Of a stretch of 37,104 nucleotides of DNA, positions 22,303-31,253 are shown piece after piece. The notes under the pieces were generated by a model, which did not search any database, was not told where the DNA came from, and saw nothing but the letters and a program-made list of their open reading frames with translations. This DNA comes from Pirellulaceae bacterium (GTDB taxonomy: Bacteria; Planctomycetota; Planctomycetia; Pirellulales; Pirellulaceae): positions 1 through 37,104 of the forward strand of contig JADHUC010000092.1 in assembly GCA_016784735.1 (NCBI GenBank), read 5' to 3'. The translations under genes and the position numbers were made by a program. Each line of letters starts with the position of its first letter. The stretch's first letter is position 1.

Positions 22303-24963
22303 ATGGAGCCGAATGTAACAAGGTGGACGGACGCAAGAATAAGGGGCAGAATGATGTTTGCCAAACTGAATCTGACACTTCTTGCCGTTTTCGGGATCGC
22401 GGTTGTCTGCATTGGTGCAGCCAGCACGCGGCAGTGCTTGATTGCGGGCGAGGCCGCCGCGCCAAAGGCCGCGACCTCGCTGTGGCAACCGCCGCTGCCG
22501 ACCGGGGCTGTCCATCGCGTCGGGTGGAAGCCGTTCGCGCATCCCAACCTGCCCATCTCTGCTCTGGCGTGCTCGCCGGCCGGAGATCGCATTGCGTCGT
22601 TCGACTCGCGCGGGACCTGCCGGGGTGACAAGCGTGGCTTGATTCGCGTCTGGGACGCCCGCACCGGCCAACCGCTTCGTTCGATCCTGCTGCGCCCGGC
22701 GGTGACCTCCCGGAGAGGAAGCTTTGGGCGAATGGTCGCCATTTCGGACGACTTCCGTTTTGCCGCAGCGGCCGTGGACGAGAAGACCGTTGGCCTGTGG
22801 AGTCTCGATACCGGTACCGAAGTTGCCCGCTTCGCCGGCGAATCGGAGCCCGTCCACGCCATCGGCCTCAGCGGCGACGGGGCCGTGGTGGCGGCGGGGT
22901 ACTTCGCTGACCCTTCCGTAGTCGTCTGGGAGACGGACACGGGGAAATGTAAACATACGCTCGGGCTGCCCGGCGACGGATGCTACGGGTTGGCGCTGTC
23001 GCCCGACGGTCAATACCTCGCTGCGCTGGACAAGGATCGCCGGGTAACGCTATGGAGCCTTACCGAAGGAAAACTCATTCGCGAAGTGGCCCGAACGCGC
23101 GAGTTGACATCGGGCAACCGGCCTCTGACGTTCGGTCCGAACGGCCGGAAGCTCGCGACGCTGATGGGCTTCAGGAATCCGGTGGAGTGCTTCGAGGTGC
23201 CCACCGGCAAGCGGCTTTTCGCCATCAAGTGCAGCGAGTTTCCTTACGCCGAAAACGGCCCCGTCTTCTCCCGCGACGGCAAATACATTTCCGCCGCAGG
23301 TTGGACGGGCGTGTGGGATGCCGAGACGGGCAAAGAGGTTTGGCGGGCCCCGAAGATCAACCGCGACGCTGATCGGGCCGTGGGTTTCCTGAAGATCGAC
23401 GACCAGTCGACGGTGCTGGTGGCGGGCGGGGACTCGCGTTATCTGCGGTTCTGGGATTTCAAGACGGGCAGGGAGATGTACTCTCAGCCGGGACACCGGG
23501 GAAGGCTGGGCCCCCATAGCGTCGCACTCAGCCCCGACGGTCGGCTGATCGGCAGTTGCTCGTCAGGCGACTGCCGCGTGCGAGTTCGGAATGCGCAGAC
23601 GGGCGAATTGCTGCACGAGCTGTATCCGGCGGACATGCCCGGATCGGTCACCTGGAGCCCCGACGGGCAACGCCTGTACTCCACTGGCTCGACCAGTGGT
23701 TTTGGGCGGGGCGGCTCGTATCTGCACATCTGGAATCCCGTCACGGGCGAAGAGGAAGCCCGCGTGCAGGTCAACGGTGGCCATCCAGTGTGCAGCCCGG
23801 ACGGAAAGACGGTCGCTCTGAGCGGTGGTGAGAGCATCCTGGTGGTTGACGCCGCCACCGGCCAGACTCGCTTCGCCTTGGCGGGGCAAGGACCGGGGCA
23901 CGACATTGTCCGAGGATTCACTCCCGACAACCGTCGGCTGATCAGCCAGTCCTCCGGCTATGACCTCAAATCCGGCAGCATGTCGCTGTGGGACCTGCGG
24001 TCTCAGAAAGCAATCTGGGGACGCGATTGCCGGCCTGGCAGGACGTCAGCCATCACGGGGGACGCCGCTTTTGTTGCCTACGTCAGCATCGAGGACATGC
24101 AAATGGAAACGGTGACCGAGGGTCAGCACCAGCGGAACCGTCCGCGTCTGACGATGGCCGTTACCGTCGTGGACATGGCTGCCGGAGACGTGGCGATGAA
24201 GATCCCTCGCACGGCCGAAGATCCTTCGGTGATATGCCTGGCGTTTTCGGCCGATGGGCAACTGCTTGCCATGGGGGACTCGCAAGGCGATGTAACCATT
24301 TGGGAACTTGCCGAAGGCCGGCCGGTGCACATTTACGACGGCCACGAGAGTCCGGTTAGCTATGTGGAGTTGCGCCAATCGGACCGGAGACTTGTCAGCG
24401 CCGAAGAGGGTGGGACGATCCTCTATTGGGACACCGCGCCCTGTGCCGATGGATTGGAACGCCCCGACTTGACCAATGCAGATCTGGCGAGGCTGTGGGC
24501 CGCGTTGGCGGATCCAGATACGCCCAAGGCGTTCAAGGCAACGCTCGCACTGTCTCGCGGTGGTGACAGCGTCGTCGCCTATATCCGCGAGCAACTCGGG
24601 GAGCCAAAGCCCCACAAATCCAATGTGGCCGCGCTGATCAAGCAGCTCGATAGCGACCGCTACGCGGAGCGAGCAGCGGCATCGAGGAAGCTCGCCGAGC
24701 TGGGGCCGGAGGCGATCAGGGCGATGCGGGCCGCGCTAAAGACAGCGGAATCCGCCGAAATCCGCCAGCGGCTGCGGACGCTGCTGGCGCGTCTTGCCGT
24801 CCCAACAAGACAGCAGTCCGATCTGCTGAGGCGGCGTCGCGCCGAGGCGGTTCTACGGCGCATTGGTACGGCCGAGGCCATCGAGCTTCTTGGGAAACTG
24901 GATACTGACGACGAAACCAGTGTCCCGCCGCCGGAGCAGCCGGAGGGGAACAGGCTCCAATGA
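22303..24963 (+). CDS. Secreted WD40-repeat protein with C-terminal HEAT-like helices
   Basis: This 886-residue protein has a hydrophobic signal region at about 20-40. About 13 WD40-like repeats follow between about 70 and 720, for example LIRVWDARTGQ, TVGLWSLDTGTE, SVVVWETDTGK, YLRFWDFKTGRE and TILYWDT, enough for two seven-bladed propellers. Residues about 730-860 are helical and HEAT-like (YAERAAASRKLAELGPEAIRAMRAAL). Such extracytoplasmic WD40/HEAT proteins are frequent in planctomycetes and are thought to be binding scaffolds; no enzyme motif is seen. The ATG at 22303 has GGGGAG upstream; the ATGs at 22351/22354 are alternatives that would give a more classical signal peptide. It converges on the second Gfo/Idh/MocA gene with ten bases between stops. 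Confidence 0.9.
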   Translation: MEPNVTRWTDARIRGRMMFAKLNLTLLAVFGIAVVCIGAASTRQCLIAGEAAAPKAATSLWQPPLPTGAVHRVGWKPFAHPNLPISALACSPAGDRIASFDSRGTCRGDKRGLIRVWDARTGQPLRSILLRPAVTSRRGSFGRMVAISDDFRFAAAAVDEKTVGLWSLDTGTEVARFAGESEPVHAIGLSGDGAVVAAGYFADPSVVVWETDTGKCKHTLGLPGDGCYGLALSPDGQYLAALDKDRRVTLWSLTEGKLIREVARTRELTSGNRPLTFGPNGRKLATLMGFRNPVECFEVPTGKRLFAIKCSEFPYAENGPVFSRDGKYISAAGWTGVWDAETGKEVWRAPKINRDADRAVGFLKIDDQSTVLVAGGDSRYLRFWDFKTGREMYSQPGHRGRLGPHSVALSPDGRLIGSCSSGDCRVRVRNAQTGELLHELYPADMPGSVTWSPDGQRLYSTGSTSGFGRGGSYLHIWNPVTGEEEARVQVNGGHPVCSPDGKTVALSGGESILVVDAATGQTRFALAGQGPGHDIVRGFTPDNRRLISQSSGYDLKSGSMSLWDLRSQKAIWGRDCRPGRTSAITGDAAFVAYVSIEDMQMETVTEGQHQRNRPRLTMAVTVVDMAAGDVAMKIPRTAEDPSVICLAFSADGQLLAMGDSQGDVTIWELAEGRPVHIYDGHESPVSYVELRQSDRRLVSAEEGGTILYWDTAPCADGLERPDLTNADLARLWAALADPDTPKAFKATLALSRGGDSVVAYIREQLGEPKPHKSNVAALIKQLDSDRYAERAAASRKLAELGPEAIRAMRAALKTAESAEIRQRLRTLLARLAVPTRQQSDLLRRRRAEAVLRRIGTAEAIELLGKLDTDDETSVPPPEQPEGNRLQ

Positions 24964-24973
24964 CGCGCTAGTT

Positions 24974-26329
24974 TTAGAGTGTTTCGGTCTCGCCCGGCGC
25001 GGCGATCTGGTAGAAGCCGTCTTCGTCGGGTTTGAGCGGTGGTTCGTCCGCGAATGACCGAAGATTATCGATGTTGGCCAACGCAATCTCCGATCCGATG
25101 GCCTCGTCCCAATTGACCATCTTACCGGAATAGGTTGCCAAGCGTCCCAGGATGGCGGTCATGCTGCTGGTGGCGCCGTAGTCGCCTTCGTTGTAGATAT
25201 CGCCGCGACGCAAAGTTGCGAATAGATCGTAGTGCTCCTCTTGATGACCGCCGCCACCACCGGGCCCGTATTTCCAGACCAATTGGCCGCTGGCATCGTA
25301 GATCTTGGCGCCGCTGATGTCCGCTCGGCCCTGCGTGCCCTGAACGTGTTCGGAGACGTTGTTCCAGCAACCACGGATGTGACGGCACTGGCTGTACATC
25401 CTGGTGCCGCTCGCGTAGGTGTATTCGCAGAAGTGGTGGTCGTAGATCTGGCCGTGTTCCTTGCCCGTTCGCACTTGGCGGCCGCCCATGCCATTGCACT
25501 CGACCGGCGGCCCGCCCATCAGCCAGTTGCTCACATCCAGGTTGTGAATGTGCTGTTCGACGATGTGATCGCCGCATAGCCAGTTGAAGTAGTACCAGTT
25601 CCGCATCTGGTACTCCAACTCGCTCTGTCCCTTCCTTCGCGGGTGTACCGGGACTCCGGCACCGTTCCAGAAGACGCGCGTGCAGACAATATCGCCGATC
25701 GCGCCGTCCTGCAGGCGAGCAATCGTTTCTCGGTACTTTGTCTCGTGGCGCCGCTGCAACCCGACGGCCACCATCAGCCCTTTGTTCTTGGCAGTTTCGT
25801 TCGCAGCCAGCAGGCGTCGCACGCCGGGTGCGTCTGTCGCGCACGGCTTTTCCATGAATACGTGCTTCCCGGCGTACACGGCGGCTTCGAAGTGCAGCGG
25901 ACGAAAACCGGGAGGCGTCGCGAGAATAACCAGATCGATGTCGCAGTCGAGGACCTTTTGGTACCCGTCGAAGCCGGTAAACCGCCGCTCGGGCGGCACG
26001 TCGACCAGATCGCGATGCTGGCTTTTTATCTTTCGATAGGCGCCTTGGACTTTGTCCGCAAAGACGTCGGCCATTGCAATCAACTTGACCGGTCCGTTTG
26101 GCTTGACATCTTCCTGCGTGGCCGTATTCAGTGCCTGCACCGCAGCATCCGTACCTCGACCTCCGCACCCGACCAGGCCGATCTTGATCACGTCGCTGCC
26201 GTAAGCATGGGCTGCCTGGGCGACGTTCAGTCCGCCCGCGATGGCTCCGCCGGTTACCCAAAGCGAAGAACGCTTGATGAAGTCGCGTCGTGATGTAGCA
26301 GCGGATTTCTCCGCCTTTCCCAGGCTCAT
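24974..26329 (-). CDS. Tat-exported Gfo/Idh/MocA-family oxidoreductase (copy 2)
   Basis: This 451-residue paralogue of the protein at 18345-19637 has a Tat signal SRRDFIKRSS (about 13-22) and AHA|YG, then the Rossmann start IGLVGCGGRGTDAAVQAL. The lysine motif is FMEKPCATDAPGV. The C-terminal domain carries the WYYFNWLCGDHIVEQHIHNLD stretch. A Gly-rich insertion (GPGGGGGHQEEH) near residue 385 is not in copy 1. The substrate is unknown. The ATG at 26329 is chosen because the preceding in-frame GTG at 26377 would push the Tat motif too far from the start. It stands alone on its strand and converges on the WD40 gene. Confidence 0.93.
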   Translation of the reverse strand: MSLGKAEKSAATSRRDFIKRSSLWVTGGAIAGGLNVAQAAHAYGSDVIKIGLVGCGGRGTDAAVQALNTATQEDVKPNGPVKLIAMADVFADKVQGAYRKIKSQHRDLVDVPPERRFTGFDGYQKVLDCDIDLVILATPPGFRPLHFEAAVYAGKHVFMEKPCATDAPGVRRLLAANETAKNKGLMVAVGLQRRHETKYRETIARLQDGAIGDIVCTRVFWNGAGVPVHPRRKGQSELEYQMRNWYYFNWLCGDHIVEQHIHNLDVSNWLMGGPPVECNGMGGRQVRTGKEHGQIYDHHFCEYTYASGTRMYSQCRHIRGCWNNVSEHVQGTQGRADISGAKIYDASGQLVWKYGPGGGGGHQEEHYDLFATLRRGDIYNEGDYGATSSMTAILGRLATYSGKMVNWDEAIGSEIALANIDNLRSFADEPPLKPDEDGFYQIAAPGETETL

Positions 26330-26505
26330 GTGAGCATTTCCTCGGAGGTCCACGTGGTCGATGGTGAACTGTGGCACTTACCTAGCCTAGCGTTTCCGCG
26401 TCGCAGATTCAAGGAACAGCTTTTTTCGGTTGTGATGACTCTTCCTTATGTGTCTCGTGGGTGGTAAGGTAGTGGCATACATTGCCATGTCGGGAGGTCA
26501 CGCTG

Positions 26506-26946
26506 ATGGCTTCCGGTTTCTACAATCGCAAAGTGAGCGCTGTCGAGTCGGCTATCGCGTTTTCATTTCTCGGACTAGGCTTTGCGCTATTCGCCCGCGA
26601 TCGCACGGACTCGCTTGCCCAGCAATTCTTCTTCTTCCTTTTCTGGCCTGCCTTCGTTGGACTATGCGGTTCCTTCGTGCATTTGATGTTTCCCCTGTGG
26701 TCACGGAACAGGTTTTCCTCTCCCCGACGCGCACGGATAGCCCGCATCTTGCAGATTATCATTGGAATTGGAGCGGGATTTGTATTCGTCGGCTTACTGG
26801 TATCCAAGTTTTCCTCCGACCATGCCTACGACTTCCATCCTGCACTTGTGGTGTTGGGGATAGGGAGTTGGATCGTGGTTTTCTCTATCGTAACGGGCGG
26901 GATAATCGGGCTCGTGGTTGAGCTACGAAAACCACGACGCTCGTAG
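26506..26946 (+). CDS. Small four-helix membrane protein
   Basis: This 146-residue protein has four hydrophobic segments (about 16-32, 40-62, 80-100 and 112-138) joined by short basic loops. No family is recognised. The ATG at 26506 has GGAGGT seven bases upstream, which rules out the in-frame TTG at 26482. It converges on the ApbE gene with hairpins between them. Confidence 0.7.
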   Translation: MASGFYNRKVSAVESAIAFSFLGLGFALFARDRTDSLAQQFFFFLFWPAFVGLCGSFVHLMFPLWSRNRFSSPRRARIARILQIIIGIGAGFVFVGLLVSKFSSDHAYDFHPALVVLGIGSWIVVFSIVTGGIIGLVVELRKPRRS

Positions 26947-26960
26947 GCGATCCAATAACT

Positions 26961-26995
26961 CGCGTGCCAAACGCGAAGAATCCGTTTTCAAACGG
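26961..26995. terminator. Two short hairpins between convergent genes
   Basis: CGCGT-N5-ACGCG (26961-26975) and CCGTTT-TC-AAACGG (26982-26995) lie between the stops at 26946 and 27001. They may act as a bidirectional terminator, although no long T-run follows. Confidence 0.35.
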
Positions 26996-27000
26996 TATCA

Positions 27001-28035
27001 CTACCCTTTCTTCGGCTCGGATGCCGGAAATCGTTGCGACTCATAGGTTTTCGCTTGCTCATCCTCCACTCGAACGATCAGGCATGATGCTCCACAGGTC
27101 TGCTCAGCAAGCCGAATTCCGTCGCGCGGGCCAACGACCGTGATGGCGGATGCCAAGCTGTCGGCGGTCGTACAATCGCGAGCCACTACACTTACGCTGC
27201 TTCGATCGGTCGTGCCAATACCAGTCCGAGGATCGACGATGTGGGAATATCGGTTGCCTGCGATTTCCACGAACTGCCAAGCGTCGCCCGACGTGGCGAT
27301 GCCGCAGTTGGCCAGACGCAGAAAACGGCTTGGCGGATCGCTCGCCGCAAGCGGCGCAATTCCGATTCGCCATCCGGTTTGGCCCGGCGGACCCTCGCTC
27401 ATGGCAATATCGCCGCCCGCGTTGACCAGAGCGCGGCAGATTCCCAGTTTTCGCAATGTCGCGATCGTCTCGTCCGCGGCGAATCCCTTCGCGATGGCAC
27501 CGAAATCCAGTCGCATGTCCGGCACGAGCAATTGCGCGGTCCCTTTTTCAGAATCAAGCCGGACGTGTCGATAGCCGGTGGCAGCCAGAGCCTGCTGGAG
27601 CCGCTCTGCCGAAGGGAGCTCTTTGCGGCGTCGAGCTCGCCTCCATAGCCGGCTCAGCGGACCGACCGTTACGTCGAATGCCCCGTCAGCCCGCTCGCTC
27701 AAGCGGAGCGACTGTTCCAGCACGATTCCCATTTCCTTGCTCATCTGGACGGGACGTTCCATGGGCGCGGCATGACTCAGCCGGTTGGCTTCGCTGTTGG
27801 AGTCGTAGTCGCTGAAGATCCCGTTCAGTTCCTCGACACGGGCGAACGCCGCATCAAACGCTCGTTGGGCACTTGTCGCGTCAGACGCGTACAGCGTGAT
27901 CTGGAACAATGTGCCCATCGAGGGGCGAGATGCCTCGTAACGCTGCAAATCGCCGTCGTCAGCGCAAGCTGCTCCTAGGATTACCGCGAGGATGGGAGGA
28001 ACCAGCAAGGTGACTCTCCGTAAGGTGCGAGCCAA
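27001..28035 (-). CDS. apbE: ApbE, FAD:protein FMN transferase
   Basis: This 344-residue exported enzyme has a hydrophobic N-terminus and a Cys (GAAC, about 21-24) that may be a lipobox, although the -3 residue is atypical. Family motifs are complete: MGTLFQITLY (40-49), GAFDVTVGPL (118-127), LDFGAIAKGFAAD (176-188), NAGGD (205-209), HIVDPRTG (265-272) and TADSLAS (290-296). ApbE attaches FMN from FAD to Thr/Ser of periplasmic or membrane proteins using Mg2+. No nqr/rnf target gene is in the window. The start is TTG at 28035, supported by GAGGGG four bases upstream. It follows the SUMF1-like gene by 14 bases, so the two form an operon. Confidence 0.95.
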   Translation of the reverse strand: MARTLRRVTLLVPPILAVILGAACADDGDLQRYEASRPSMGTLFQITLYASDATSAQRAFDAAFARVEELNGIFSDYDSNSEANRLSHAAPMERPVQMSKEMGIVLEQSLRLSERADGAFDVTVGPLSRLWRRARRRKELPSAERLQQALAATGYRHVRLDSEKGTAQLLVPDMRLDFGAIAKGFAADETIATLRKLGICRALVNAGGDIAMSEGPPGQTGWRIGIAPLAASDPPSRFLRLANCGIATSGDAWQFVEIAGNRYSHIVDPRTGIGTTDRSSVSVVARDCTTADSLASAITVVGPRDGIRLAEQTCGASCLIVRVEDEQAKTYESQRFPASEPKKG

Positions 28036-28049
28036 GTTTCCCCTCGATA

Positions 28050-29231
28050 CTATTTCTTTTCCAGTTCCTTGATCGCGTTGGGCAGGTCCTTGTCCACGAG
28101 GCCCAGAACGCCGCGGCCTTCCTGCAGGCGGTTATCGACGCCTTCGGTGATGTCTTCAGCGTCCGCCTTCCAGAATTTCTCCTTGTCCGCTCGCGCGATG
28201 TCTTCTTTCAACGGACGGATGATTCGGAAGCCGATACCCCGCGTCGGGTCGCTGGTAAACCACCATGGGCTGTACGGCAAGTTCGGGTCTTCCTGTTTCC
28301 ACGGCTCCTCCTCGGAGCCCAATCGGAAGGCAGAACGGCAGTTCTCGGGATCGTCTTCCCACGAACCGCCTTTGACCACGCGTTGGACGAGTTTCGTGGG
28401 CCACACGATAGCGTCGGCAGCCTTCAACGACTTACCGTCGAACTTCTCATAGCCGTCTTCCAACAACTGATCTATGACCCATTCCGCGACATTGCCATGA
28501 ATGTCGTGCAGGCCCCACGGGTTGGGCTTCTTGCCACCGACTTCGTGCGGCGCGTCGTCCGAGTTGTCGTAGTACCACGCGTAGTCGTCCAGATCGTCTG
28601 GATCGTCGCCGAAGTGATACGCGGTGGTCGAACCGGCGCGACAGGCGTATTCCCATTCGGCCTCCGATGGCAGGCGGTAGAAGTGGCCGGTAGTGCCGCT
28701 GACCCATTTCGTGTATTGCCGGGCAGCATATTGGGTCACGGTCACGGCGGGAAACTTGGGATCTTCGCCGAATTCAAAGGTGAAGCTCGGGTCGTACAAC
28801 TCGGTCGGCGCTGTGATGGCGTCGATCACATTGTCGTCCGTTACGGGACGCATCTTGCGAACCTCGAATTCCTTGAAGATGCCGTACAACGCCATGTACT
28901 GCTTGTATTCAGCCCAGGTGACCTCGTACTTGCCCATCCAGAACGGAGCAACCTCGACCTCGAATTGCGGCCCTTCGTTATCCTGGCGATCCTCTTCCGA
29001 ATCGGGGCTGCCCATCGTGAACTTGCCACCGGGTATGGGGACCATTTCGAACGTCGCTTCCGTCCCAGGTATGGTCATCTTGTACGGAACCATGTACCCC
29101 TGATCGGTTTCCACGGATCGTCCTTCACTGGGAGCGGCATCGGCCAATCCGACGATGCCCTCTGCCAACGCTCCGGTCGTGGCGCAAGTGAGAAAAAGTA
29201 AAAACAGGCAAACTGGGAAGATCTGGCGCAT
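28050..29231 (-). CDS. Secreted SUMF1/FGE-like domain protein, probably not a formylglycine-generating enzyme
   Basis: This 393-residue protein has a signal peptide (about 1-23, ALA|EG). The SUMF1 domain covers about 60-345: EMVPIPGGKFTMGSPDSEED, FWMGKYEVTWAEYKQYM, RLPSEAEWEYACRAG, WGLHDIHGNVAEW, VVKGGSWEDDPENCRSAFRL and GIGFRIIRPL. In formylglycine-generating enzymes a paired cysteine motif (GGSYxCHxxxC) binds copper. Here the first Cys position is Asp and only the second Cys remains, so sulfatase activation is unlikely. It may instead bind sugar or serve a structural or other modifying role. A charged tail of about 45 residues follows. It is the first gene of an operon with apbE and lies downstream of the mch-RimK operon's terminator. 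Confidence 0.9.
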   Translation of the reverse strand: MRQIFPVCLFLLFLTCATTGALAEGIVGLADAAPSEGRSVETDQGYMVPYKMTIPGTEATFEMVPIPGGKFTMGSPDSEEDRQDNEGPQFEVEVAPFWMGKYEVTWAEYKQYMALYGIFKEFEVRKMRPVTDDNVIDAITAPTELYDPSFTFEFGEDPKFPAVTVTQYAARQYTKWVSGTTGHFYRLPSEAEWEYACRAGSTTAYHFGDDPDDLDDYAWYYDNSDDAPHEVGGKKPNPWGLHDIHGNVAEWVIDQLLEDGYEKFDGKSLKAADAIVWPTKLVQRVVKGGSWEDDPENCRSAFRLGSEEEPWKQEDPNLPYSPWWFTSDPTRGIGFRIIRPLKEDIARADKEKFWKADAEDITEGVDNRLQEGRGVLGLVDKDLPNAIKELEKK

Positions 29232-29283
29232 GTTGTCTCTTTCCGTCTTCTGAACTTTGGGCTATTGGAACGACTATCTATCC

Positions 29284-29314
29284 AAAAACCGGGACGGGCG
29301 TGGGCCAGTCCCGG
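29284..29314 (-). terminator. Intrinsic terminator of the mch/RimK-like operon
   Basis: On the minus strand CCGGGAC (29314-29308) pairs with GTCCCGG (29295-29289) around a 12-base loop and is followed by five T (29288-29284). It lies 30 bases after the stop of the ATP-grasp gene at 29344. A second small stem (AGGGA/TCCCT, 29319-29332) precedes it. Confidence 0.75.
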
Positions 29315-29343
29315 CTTCAGGGAGGTTTCCCTCTGCTTACAGT

Positions 29344-30255
29344 TTAGTAGTCGTCCGGCTGGATGTCGACCGGCAGTTTGGCGAGAAGGAGCCCCTGGAC
29401 ATAGTCCAGCACCATCGCTGCCACGTCAGCCTGGAGGGTCCGGGCCAGGGCTTTCCAGCCGGGAACGGCGTTCACCTCCAGGACGTACAGTTGTCCACCT
29501 CGGTCAGGCAGAATATCCACTCCCGAGAAGGGTGCGACTACCGCTGCCGCGGCGGATCTAGCGAGGTCGACGAGCGTATTGTCGGGTTCAATCGGCTCGG
29601 TGGTCGCTCCGAGGCTGACATTGGTGCGCCAGTCGTTCGAGTTGAGCCGTCGCATAGCCAAGACTCGATCGCCGATCACCAACAGCCGAATATCGAATCC
29701 CTGGTGGGGGAGAAACTCCTGCAGATAGATCACGGCGTCAAGTTGTTCGAGCGTTTTGAAAACGCGCAACGCAATCGCCTCGTCTTCGACTCGCGCGATT
29801 CCACGGCCCTCGCTGCCAAACAAGGGCTTTACGACCACATCGCCGCCCAGCCGACGGAAGCCTTCCATCGCTTCGTCCACACTCTGGCAGACCATCGTGC
29901 GGGGCGTGCGCAGTCCGGCCGCCTGCAGCTTTGCCGTCGCCAGGTACTTGTCCACCGCAGCTTCGATCCCTCGCGGCGGGTTTAGAACCACCACCCCCGA
30001 CCGTTCGAGTTGGCCCAAGGCGTCCATGCGGAAAACGACCTGTTCCAGCGAGCCGGGAGGCATCGTGCGAACCAGGACCGCGTCGAAGTCGCTCAGGTTG
30101 TGTCGGCCGGACGTGACGCGTGGGGCGCCTGTTGCGTCCATGCTCACAGAGATTTGGTCGAATGCGGCGCAGCACACTTCGTGACGGCCGCCGGCCGCCC
30201 GGCGCAGATCCTCCAAATACCAGCTATTGGGTGACGAGAGGACAAGCAGCCGCAT
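29344..30255 (-). CDS. RimK-like ATP-grasp ligase linked to mch
   Basis: This 303-residue cytosolic ATP-grasp enzyme has the ATP-binding loop VVVKPLFGSEGRGI (140-153), an acidic adenine-site segment ending YLQEFLP (177-183), DIRLLVIGDRVLAMRR (188-203) and the Mg2+-binding LEVNAVPGW (259-267). The family ligates amino acids, often glutamate, to carboxyl groups. Because the gene follows mch by four bases, it may add glutamate to H4MPT or a precursor, as do the archaeal MptN/CofF-type ligases. This is inference from context. RimK-like genes also accompany H4MPT clusters in methylotrophic bacteria. The ATG at 30255 starts inside a tight junction with mch. The operon ends in a terminator at 29284-29314. 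Confidence 0.9.
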   Translation of the reverse strand: MRLLVLSSPNSWYLEDLRRAAGGRHEVCCAAFDQISVSMDATGAPRVTSGRHNLSDFDAVLVRTMPPGSLEQVVFRMDALGQLERSGVVVLNPPRGIEAAVDKYLATAKLQAAGLRTPRTMVCQSVDEAMEGFRRLGGDVVVKPLFGSEGRGIARVEDEAIALRVFKTLEQLDAVIYLQEFLPHQGFDIRLLVIGDRVLAMRRLNSNDWRTNVSLGATTEPIEPDNTLVDLARSAAAAVVAPFSGVDILPDRGGQLYVLEVNAVPGWKALARTLQADVAAMVLDYVQGLLLAKLPVDIQPDDY

Positions 30256-30259
30256 GGCC

Positions 30260-31204
30260 TTACTCCGAGAACGATTGGCGTATCACATCCGGACACAGTT
30301 CACCAAAACGGAACGTGCGGCCCGTTTCCAAGTTGATCAGAGTAACCTGCGCTGGGCTGAACAGCAGCGGGTCGATCTTGTAGAAGTCGTGGTCGTATTT
30401 CTCGAATACCTGGCCAAACGGCTGGCCGTGGTCCGCGGACGAACTGCTCGGGATCTGCATTCCGAGTTCTTCCAGTGTCGCATCCTCGGCGCGAAGCCAC
30501 AGCGTGACTTCGCCGCCGTACAAGACTGCGTCGTTCGTCCGCCCGATGCCGACCAGATCGTCAGCAGCCACCGGCGGCAGTGGCGCCACGCCGAAACCGC
30601 TTTCCACTTGGGAAAGATCGAATCCCAACTCGTGCATTTTGTGCAAGCATGTCTCTATCGAACGGGCGACCACCTGAATCGTGCCCGCGATGCTGGACGT
30701 GGGAGCGACCAGCAACGTGAGGCAGTGGGATTCGACACGACATTGCTGGGCGATTTCGCTGCAGACTTCCGCAGGCGGAAGCTCACCGCTCTCCAGAACG
30801 CCAACGGCGTGCGAAGCTTCTTCGCGAAAACCGATGCTGTTAAACAACTCCTCGCGTCCCCGCGCAGCTCGCATCGGTCCCGAGCCCATTGCGAAATATC
30901 CGCCCCCGGCAATCTGCCAACCTGCGTATTGCGAAGCCATGCAAGCCGCAACCGGCTGGTCGGTGCGAACCTGGACAGCAGGCCCGGGCCATAGATCGGC
31001 ACCTCCTGGTACCAGTGAAACAGACCCCAGGCCGGACATGCACACTTCCGCCATGGCCAAGCCGGCTTTCAGACCTCCGACGACGTTGACGCCGCAGTCG
31101 ATGATGCGAGTTGCGTCGTCCCGGCTCGAAACGGCGACGCGCATCTCCGCGGCATTATCGACGAATTGTTCGCATAGCCCGACGGCTCGTTCGTTCAGGT
31201 TCAT
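30260..31204 (-). CDS. mch: Methenyltetrahydromethanopterin cyclohydrolase
   Basis: This 314-residue enzyme interconverts 5,10-methenyl-H4MPT and formyl-H4MPT in the C1 oxidation branch of bacteria that carry archaeal-type cofactors. Family motifs are clear: the N-terminal MNLNERA start, the central GWQIAGGGYFAMGSGPMRA stretch (about 105-123), VGIGRTNDAVLYGGE (about 226-240) and the C-terminal YDHDFYKIDPLLFSPA (about 277-292). The length is normal. The ATG at 31204 fits the family N-terminus; an upstream in-frame TTG at 31234 is rejected. It is the first gene of an operon with the RimK-like ligase and is divergent from the DtxR-type gene. Other H4MPT-pathway genes (fae, mtdB, fhc) are not in the window. 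Confidence 0.96.
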   Translation of the reverse strand: MNLNERAVGLCEQFVDNAAEMRVAVSSRDDATRIIDCGVNVVGGLKAGLAMAEVCMSGLGSVSLVPGGADLWPGPAVQVRTDQPVAACMASQYAGWQIAGGGYFAMGSGPMRAARGREELFNSIGFREEASHAVGVLESGELPPAEVCSEIAQQCRVESHCLTLLVAPTSSIAGTIQVVARSIETCLHKMHELGFDLSQVESGFGVAPLPPVAADDLVGIGRTNDAVLYGGEVTLWLRAEDATLEELGMQIPSSSSADHGQPFGQVFEKYDHDFYKIDPLLFSPAQVTLINLETGRTFRFGELCPDVIRQSFSE

Positions 31205-31253
31205 GGGAATCCGGGAATGGCCAACACGTTTCAATCAATGCCAGAAAGGATGC

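Noticed and set aside
21798..22940. 380-codon minus-strand frame across the esterase/WD40 gap
   Set aside because: It overlaps two well-supported genes and reads the esterase gene in the wrong frame.
25122..26261. 379-codon frame on the same strand as the second Gfo/Idh/MocA gene
   Set aside because: It is a frame-shifted shadow of that gene, very rich in Arg, and lacks any motif.
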